In this document: in pieces, positions 57,010-64,000 of the stretch | Layout of the letters: each line of letters starts with the position of its first letter | How positions within the stretch are numbered: position 1 is the first letter of the stretch | Assembly (NCBI GenBank): GCA_963781025.1 | Contig: CAWADU010000001.1 | Location: 1 to 64,000, forward strand | DNA length: 64,000 bases | Origin: Tardibacter sp963781025 | GTDB taxonomy: Bacteria; Pseudomonadota; Alphaproteobacteria; Sphingomonadales; Sphingomonadaceae | Direction: 5' to 3' | Notes under the pieces: generated by a model | Told to the model about the DNA's origin: nothing | Seen by the model: the letters and a program-made list of their open reading frames with translations, nothing else | The model's database searches: none | Position numbers and translations under genes: made by a program

Positions 57010-57789
57010 ATGACGGCCTGGAATGTGCTGCTGCTCGCGGGGCAGCGTCCCGGAACCGACGCCCTGGCCGCGCATTTCGGAATCGAATGGAAGGCGCTTG
57101 TTCCGGTGGCGGGCAGGCCGATGCTCGCCCGTTGTATCGAGAATCTGCTTGCCGTCCCGGAGATCGCGACTGTGACGGTAATGGCGCAGAAACCAGATGT
57201 GCTGCTGGCCGATGAACAGGTGAAGCGGGCGGCCGACGACAGTCGGGTGCATTTCGCCGTTTCCAATACGGGCATCGCCGCATCGGTCGCAGGCATGGCG
57301 GGAGCCCGGCTCGCATGGCCGGTGCTGGTGACGACCGCCGATCATCCGCTGCTGCGGCCTGAAACGATCAGTTGCTTTCTCGCCAACGCGGAAGATTGCG
57401 ACATTGCCGTCGGCGTGGTGGAGCGCGGCGTGGTGCGCCGTGCTTTCCCCGACAACAGGCGCACCTGGCTCCATTTTCGCAAGGGCAGTTGGACGGGCGC
57501 AAACCTGTTCGCGCTCAATGGCCCGGCGTCTGCGAATGCCCTCAGGACTTGGGCGGAGGTCGAACAGCATCGCAAAAAGGGCTGGCGGCTGATCGCGCGG
57601 TTCGGGCCGGTGCTGCTGCTCGGCGCGCTGACCCGGACGATCACGCTCGGCGAAGCGCTCGCGCGGGCGGGGCGGCGGCTGGGTGCGGTTGTGAAGGCGG
57701 TCGCGCTCGATGATCCGTTGGCGGCCGTCGATGTCGACAAGCCTTCCGACCATCAACTGGCGACCGCGATACTGGAGGGCAGGGCGTGA
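57010..57789 (+). CDS. Nucleotidyltransferase family protein (MobA-like fold)
   Basis: Protein of 259 residues with a GT-A type NTP-transferase fold. The nucleotide-binding opening LLLAGQRPGTDALAAHFG lacks the perfect GxGTRM, followed by KALVPVAGRPML and VLVTTADHPLL with the metal-binding Asp. The C-terminal DPLAAVDVDKPSDH is the second metal site. The sugar or alcohol phosphate it activates cannot be told. Its stop overlaps the start of the HAD phosphatase gene, so the two act together. Confidence 0.8.
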   Translation: MTAWNVLLLAGQRPGTDALAAHFGIEWKALVPVAGRPMLARCIENLLAVPEIATVTVMAQKPDVLLADEQVKRAADDSRVHFAVSNTGIAASVAGMAGARLAWPVLVTTADHPLLRPETISCFLANAEDCDIAVGVVERGVVRRAFPDNRRTWLHFRKGSWTGANLFALNGPASANALRTWAEVEQHRKKGWRLIARFGPVLLLGALTRTITLGEALARAGRRLGAVVKAVALDDPLAAVDVDKPSDHQLATAILEGRA

Positions 57790-58457
57790 TCAAGCTCGCG
57801 ATCTACGACATGGACCGCACGATCACGCGGCACGGTACGTTCACACCTTTCCTGCTGTACGCGGCGCTGCGCCTTGCGCCGTGGCGGCTCTTTTTTGTGC
57901 CGCTCGTGCCGCTGGTGATGCTGCTTTATGCGTTGAAGATCATCAACCGCGCGACCTTGAAGGAATGGAACCAGACGCTGCTGCTTGGCCCGCATGTCCA
58001 TCCGGCGGAGCTGAAACCCGTAACCGACGGGTTTGCCCGGCGAACGATTGTGACGAACGTCTATCCTCATGCCGTGGAGCGCATTGCCGCGGACAAGGCC
58101 GATGATTGGCGCACCGTGCTCGCGACCGCGAGCTATCGGCTATATGTCGAAGCGATCGCGGATGAAGTCGGCATGGACGACGTGATCGCGACCAACAGCA
58201 TCATAGGGCTCGACAGCCGTATCCTCGCGAAGATCGACGGCGAGAACTGCTATGGTCCGGCCAAGCTAAGGATGATCAGCGCCTGGTTGGCGGCACGGGG
58301 GATCGATCGCGATCAGGCGCGCATCCGCTTCTATTCGGACCACGCCTCGGACGCGCCCGTGCTTGAATGGGCGGACGAGCCCTTTGCGGTCAACCCGCAC
58401 AAGAAATTGCGGCGCATGGCGAAACGGCGCGGCTGGAAAATTATCGATTGGCGGTAA
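57786..58457 (+). CDS. HAD-IB family phosphatase
   Basis: Hydrolase of 223 residues. Motif I is IYDMDRTITRHGTF with the nucleophile Asp, motif II is LATASYRLYV, and motifs III/IV are the Lys in YGPAKLRMI and SDHASDAPVLEWAD. A hydrophobic segment (APWRLFFVPLVPLVMLLYAL) sits in the cap region, pointing to a lipid phosphate or membrane-near substrate. It is coupled with the nucleotidyltransferase. The pair follows the Mla operon divergently, so a role in lipid head-group metabolism is possible but unproven. Confidence 0.85.
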   Translation: MIKLAIYDMDRTITRHGTFTPFLLYAALRLAPWRLFFVPLVPLVMLLYALKIINRATLKEWNQTLLLGPHVHPAELKPVTDGFARRTIVTNVYPHAVERIAADKADDWRTVLATASYRLYVEAIADEVGMDDVIATNSIIGLDSRILAKIDGENCYGPAKLRMISAWLAARGIDRDQARIRFYSDHASDAPVLEWADEPFAVNPHKKLRRMAKRRGWKIIDWR

Positions 58458-58478
58458 GGCCTGATCGTCTTTTACGAA

Positions 58479-58504
58479 AAAGGCCGGGATCGCTCCCGGC
58501 CTTT
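58479..58504. terminator. Bidirectional terminator between the HAD gene and acnA
   Basis: An 11-base-pair stem AAGGCCGGGA/TCCCGGCCTT with loop TCGC is flanked by A-rich sequence on the left and CTTTTCTTT on the right. It can stop both the plus-strand HAD transcript and the minus-strand aconitase transcript. Confidence 0.85.
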
Positions 58505-58526
58505 TCTTTGTCGGCGGTATGGCGGC

Positions 58527-61211
<2,685 letters not shown>

Positions 61212-61407
61212 CGATTGTCCCTCGCTTCCTTGCAGATGTTTGTGATGGGCAGGCCAGCCACGCTGCTGCGCCCGCTCAGAAAAAGTCGCGCGCGCTTTAG
61301 CAAGGGTGGGTGCCAAGGGGAAGAGCAACTCCGGGCGATGCGCTGTAGGTGTTTGAGCGGCACGCCTGATTGGTGTAACCGGCGGCCCGATCATCATTGG
61401 GGATTAC

Positions 61408-62580
61408 ATGGCATACACTGCAAAGCTGCTGCTTCTTGGCTCAGGGGAACTTGGCAAGGAATTCGTGATTTCGGCGAAACGGCTCGGGTGCCATGTCGTC
61501 GCATGCGATAGCTATGCGGGCGCGCCTGCGATGCAGATGGCCGACGAGCGGGAGATTTTCTCCATGCTCGACGCCGACCGGCTGCGCGAGACGATCGAAA
61601 AGCACCGTCCCGACTATATCGTTCCGGAAATCGAGGCGATCCGCACCGAGGTGTTGCAAGAGGTCGAGTCCCAGGGCTTCACCGTCGTCCCGTCCGCCCG
61701 CGCCGCCTTTATGACGATGAACCGCGACCGGATCCGCGAAGTCGCCGCGGTCGAACTGGGCTTGCGGACGTCGCGCTATCGTTATGCGGAAAGCCTGGAG
61801 GAAGTGCGCGCCGGCGCCGCCCACACCGGATTTCCCTGCGTCATAAAGCCGGTGATGTCCTCGTCCGGCAAGGGGCAGAGCACGGTGAGGGACGAGGCGA
61901 CGCTTGAAGCCGCCTGGGACTATGCCGTCGCCAATATGCGCGGCGACCGGCGCAAGGTGATCGTCGAGGAATTCGTCGATTTCGATTATGAGATCACCCT
62001 GCTCACCGTCCGCACCCGTGACGGCGTGCTCTTCTGCCCGCCGATCGGGCACCGTCAGGAACGCGGCGATTATCAGGAAAGCTGGCAGCCGACGCCGATG
62101 ACCGAGGCATTGCTTGCCGATGCAAAGGCAATGGCCAGGAAAGTCGTCGACAATCTGGGCGGCTACGGCGTTTTCGGGATCGAGTTCTTCGTCACCCGGA
62201 ACGAGGTGATTTTCTCCGAACTGTCGCCCCGCCCCCACGACACCGGGATGGTGACGTTGCTGTCGCAGAACCTGACCGAATTCGACCTGCATATCCGCGC
62301 CGTTCTGGGCCTGCCGATCACCGACATCCGGCTCCACGGGCCAACCGCGTCGGCGGTGATCCTGGCCGACCGGGAGGCCGCGAATTTCCGGCTGAATGGC
62401 ATTGCGGACGCTCTGGCGCTTGGCAGGCCCGGTCATGACGTGGACGTGCGGATTTTCGGCAAGCCCGAGACGCGCAAGAACCGCCGCATGGCAGTGGCGC
62501 TCGCGTCAGGCGAAACGGCCGACGAAGCCCGGCGTATCGCCGCAGAGGCGGCGGCGCGTGTCTCGATCGAATACATTTGA
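61408..62580 (+). CDS. purT: Formate-dependent phosphoribosylglycinamide formyltransferase
   Basis: Purine biosynthesis enzyme of 390 residues that formylates GAR with formate and ATP, an alternative to PurN. It is an ATP-grasp protein: KLLLLGSGELGKEFVISAKR at the start, CVIKPVMSSSGKGQS for the phosphate-binding loop, and EFFVTRNEVIFSELSPRPHD for the metal-binding site. Length is normal. A transcript from the divergent acnA region starts within 196 bases. Confidence 0.96.
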   Translation: MAYTAKLLLLGSGELGKEFVISAKRLGCHVVACDSYAGAPAMQMADEREIFSMLDADRLRETIEKHRPDYIVPEIEAIRTEVLQEVESQGFTVVPSARAAFMTMNRDRIREVAAVELGLRTSRYRYAESLEEVRAGAAHTGFPCVIKPVMSSSGKGQSTVRDEATLEAAWDYAVANMRGDRRKVIVEEFVDFDYEITLLTVRTRDGVLFCPPIGHRQERGDYQESWQPTPMTEALLADAKAMARKVVDNLGGYGVFGIEFFVTRNEVIFSELSPRPHDTGMVTLLSQNLTEFDLHIRAVLGLPITDIRLHGPTASAVILADREAANFRLNGIADALALGRPGHDVDVRIFGKPETRKNRRMAVALASGETADEARRIAAEAAARVSIEYI

Positions 62581-62681
62581 GGCTCAATCGCTACCCAGCG
62601 CGCCCAAATTGTCCGATTTTCGTTCTCTGAACGATCAGGCAATTTGGAGTTAAACCAGAATAAATCTTTTGTAATAATGAA

Positions 62682-62707
62682 TTTCATGGGACAAATTTCC
62701 CATGAAA
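62682..62707. promoter_or_regulatory. Inverted repeat over the sulfotransferase start codon
   Basis: Perfect ten-base arms TTTCATGGGA and TCCCATGAAA flank a six-base spacer. The start ATG at 62702 lies in the right arm. In RNA it would form a hairpin hiding the start codon; in DNA it could bind a repressor. There is no good ribosome binding site before the ATG. The flanking 62581-62701 is AT-rich compared with the rest. Confidence 0.5.
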
Positions 62708-63701
62708 ATTCCGTCTGCTGAGGCGAACATTATTGGGGAAGGTTCCGCTCCAGCCGCTCTGTCCAATAGGGCTCCTCTCCTTATTCATCTCGGATTCCAC
62801 AAAACGGGGAGCACCTGGCTTTACGAAGAAATATTCCAGTCGTCCGAACGCGGATTTAGCGTGCCGGTCGGGGAGCCTCGGCATAGACTGGTGCAGCGGC
62901 TCGTTGTACCCGACCCTTTATTCTACGATCCCGTTGCCACGGCGAATAATTACGCGCCTCACCTGAACGCAGCCAAGGAAAAATCCCTGAGCTTGGTGCT
63001 CTCGCACGAGCGGCTGTCGGGATACCCGTCGTCGGGCGGCCGCGACCGACAGATGATCGCGGAGCGATTGCGGCAAACTTTTCCGGAGGCGCGCGTGCTC
63101 ATAGTCCTGCGGGAACAGCGCGCCCTCATCAGATCCATGTACAGTCAGCACATTACCGACGGCGGGGTGGAGTCAATTGGACGGTACCTCAAGACACCGG
63201 AACCAGGGTTGGGGCGAAAGCCAAGCTTCTCCCTGTGCCTTTACGAGTTCGACCGATTGATCGAGCATTATCGACAATTGTTCGGGCCGGATCGCGTGCT
63301 GGTGCTGCCGTTCGAGATGCTGGGAAGGCGTCCGCAGGATTTCGTCGAATTCCATAGGTGCGTTCTGCGGGACGCCGCGCGTTCCCTTGGGCGAAGTGAA
63401 GAAAGCCAATGAGCGTCGACCGCTCTTGATGCAGTACTTCCAGCGTCCCTTGAACTTGTTATTCTACCACAATGAACTTAGCCCCGGAGCGCTGTTTCAT
63501 ATTCCGCGTTTCCATAAACATTGCAGCCGGTTGCAGCGGCTGTTCGCCGCCATATCGCCGTGCTTCATCGAGGAGAGGCTGGAGGCACGGCTCCGCCGCG
63601 TGATAGAAGAGCATGTTGGCGATCACTATGCGGACAGCAACCGGCGAACACAGGAACTGATCGGGATGTCGCTCGGCGAGTTCGGCTATTCGGTGAGATA
63701 G
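62702..63701 (+). pseudogene. Sulfotransferase-family protein, one frameshift
   Basis: PAPS-dependent sulfotransferase, about 333 residues if intact. The PAPS-binding loop is LLIHLGFHKTGSTWLYEE at about 27-44, and the 3'-phosphate motif is near LREQRALIRSMYSQH. At codon 216 (DFVE) the frame is lost; the rest, IGAFCGTPRVPLGEVKKANE, then LLMQYFQRPLNLLFYH, continues in another frame to 63701. One extra base in GAATTC at 63347-63352 explains it; deleting an inner base gives GAATC or GATTC. It is related to sulfotransferases of bacterial polysaccharides. Base composition is more AT-rich than its neighbours, and it lies next to a tRNA gene, so acquisition by transfer is possible. Confidence 0.75.
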
Positions 63702-63826
63702 GATCCTCTCCCGGTCGAGCCGACCATAGTTCGGCGCGCGGAGATGTCACACCAGGTTCGGGTCTCGTCCAGCACCAGGATTGTGCGCCGCGACCCTCAA
63801 TAAATGCAATGTGCCGCAATGCGCGG

Positions 63827-63913
<87 letters not shown>

Positions 63914-64000
63914 AGGTGTGCTTTGGAGCGGCGCCTTTACGGGGCGTTGGGGCCGCTTGTCAACGCGTCTGTGTAAGGGCATTGGGTCCAGGCGCAGTCG

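Overview
The window is chromosomal DNA of an alphaproteobacterium, most likely a member of the Sphingomonadaceae. The inference rests on high GC, densely packed genes, a 1566-residue NAD-glutamate dehydrogenase, the alphaproteobacterial families UPF0262, DUF2948, DUF3175 and DUF3501, a large TonB-dependent receptor, and a dispersed repeat of the type seen across alphaproteobacteria. I see no prophage, integrase, insertion sequence or CRISPR array.

Layout. 0-8 kb: a potassium locus (kup with a premature stop, kdpE, and a shortened kdpD) and a TonB-dependent receptor. 8-14 kb: a glutathione S-transferase, the Ku/LigD end-joining pair, a short-chain dehydrogenase remnant, DUF3175 and a VOC protein. 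14-24 kb: a housekeeping run (UPF0262, dcd, rarD-like, murA, DUF2948) facing gdhZ and a PAS-domain gene. 24-28 kb: tRNA-Thr(CGT), an NHL-repeat remnant, and a rubrerythrin / Fe-S oxidoreductase / DUF3501 cluster. 28-34 kb: an unknown exported protein facing an MFS exporter with two peptide-type binding lipoproteins. 34-41 kb: a cyclophilin, a LysR regulator, a bacterial CDC48-type AAA ATPase, a PmtA-like methyltransferase, a phospholipase D-type enzyme and a small urate-hydroxylase-like membrane protein. 41-53 kb: cell-wall recycling (Mpl-like ligase, LdcA) and peptidases (oligopeptidase B, aminopeptidase P, PepN), glutathione peroxidase and tRNA-Thr(GGT). 53-58.5 kb: an Mla/MCE lipid transporter, then a nucleotidyltransferase/HAD pair. 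58.5-64 kb: aconitase, purT, a sulfotransferase in an AT-richer patch, and tRNA-Leu(CAG).

The most striking observation cuts across these genes. Seven lesions can be read directly: a stop in kup, a metal-ligand change in aminopeptidase P, single-base insertions in the MFS exporter, gpx, pepN and the sulfotransferase, and an eight-base T-loop in tRNA-Thr(CGT). Six lie exactly where a GANTC motif (the target of the alphaproteobacterial methylase CcrM) would be restored by undoing the lesion, and the seventh abuts an intact GANTC. Either consensus-calling errors occur at methylated GANTC sites, in which case these genes are intact, or these sites are true mutation hotspots. The broken-gene calls below should be read in that light. 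The shortened kdpD is different: its loss of about a kilobase cannot be explained this way.
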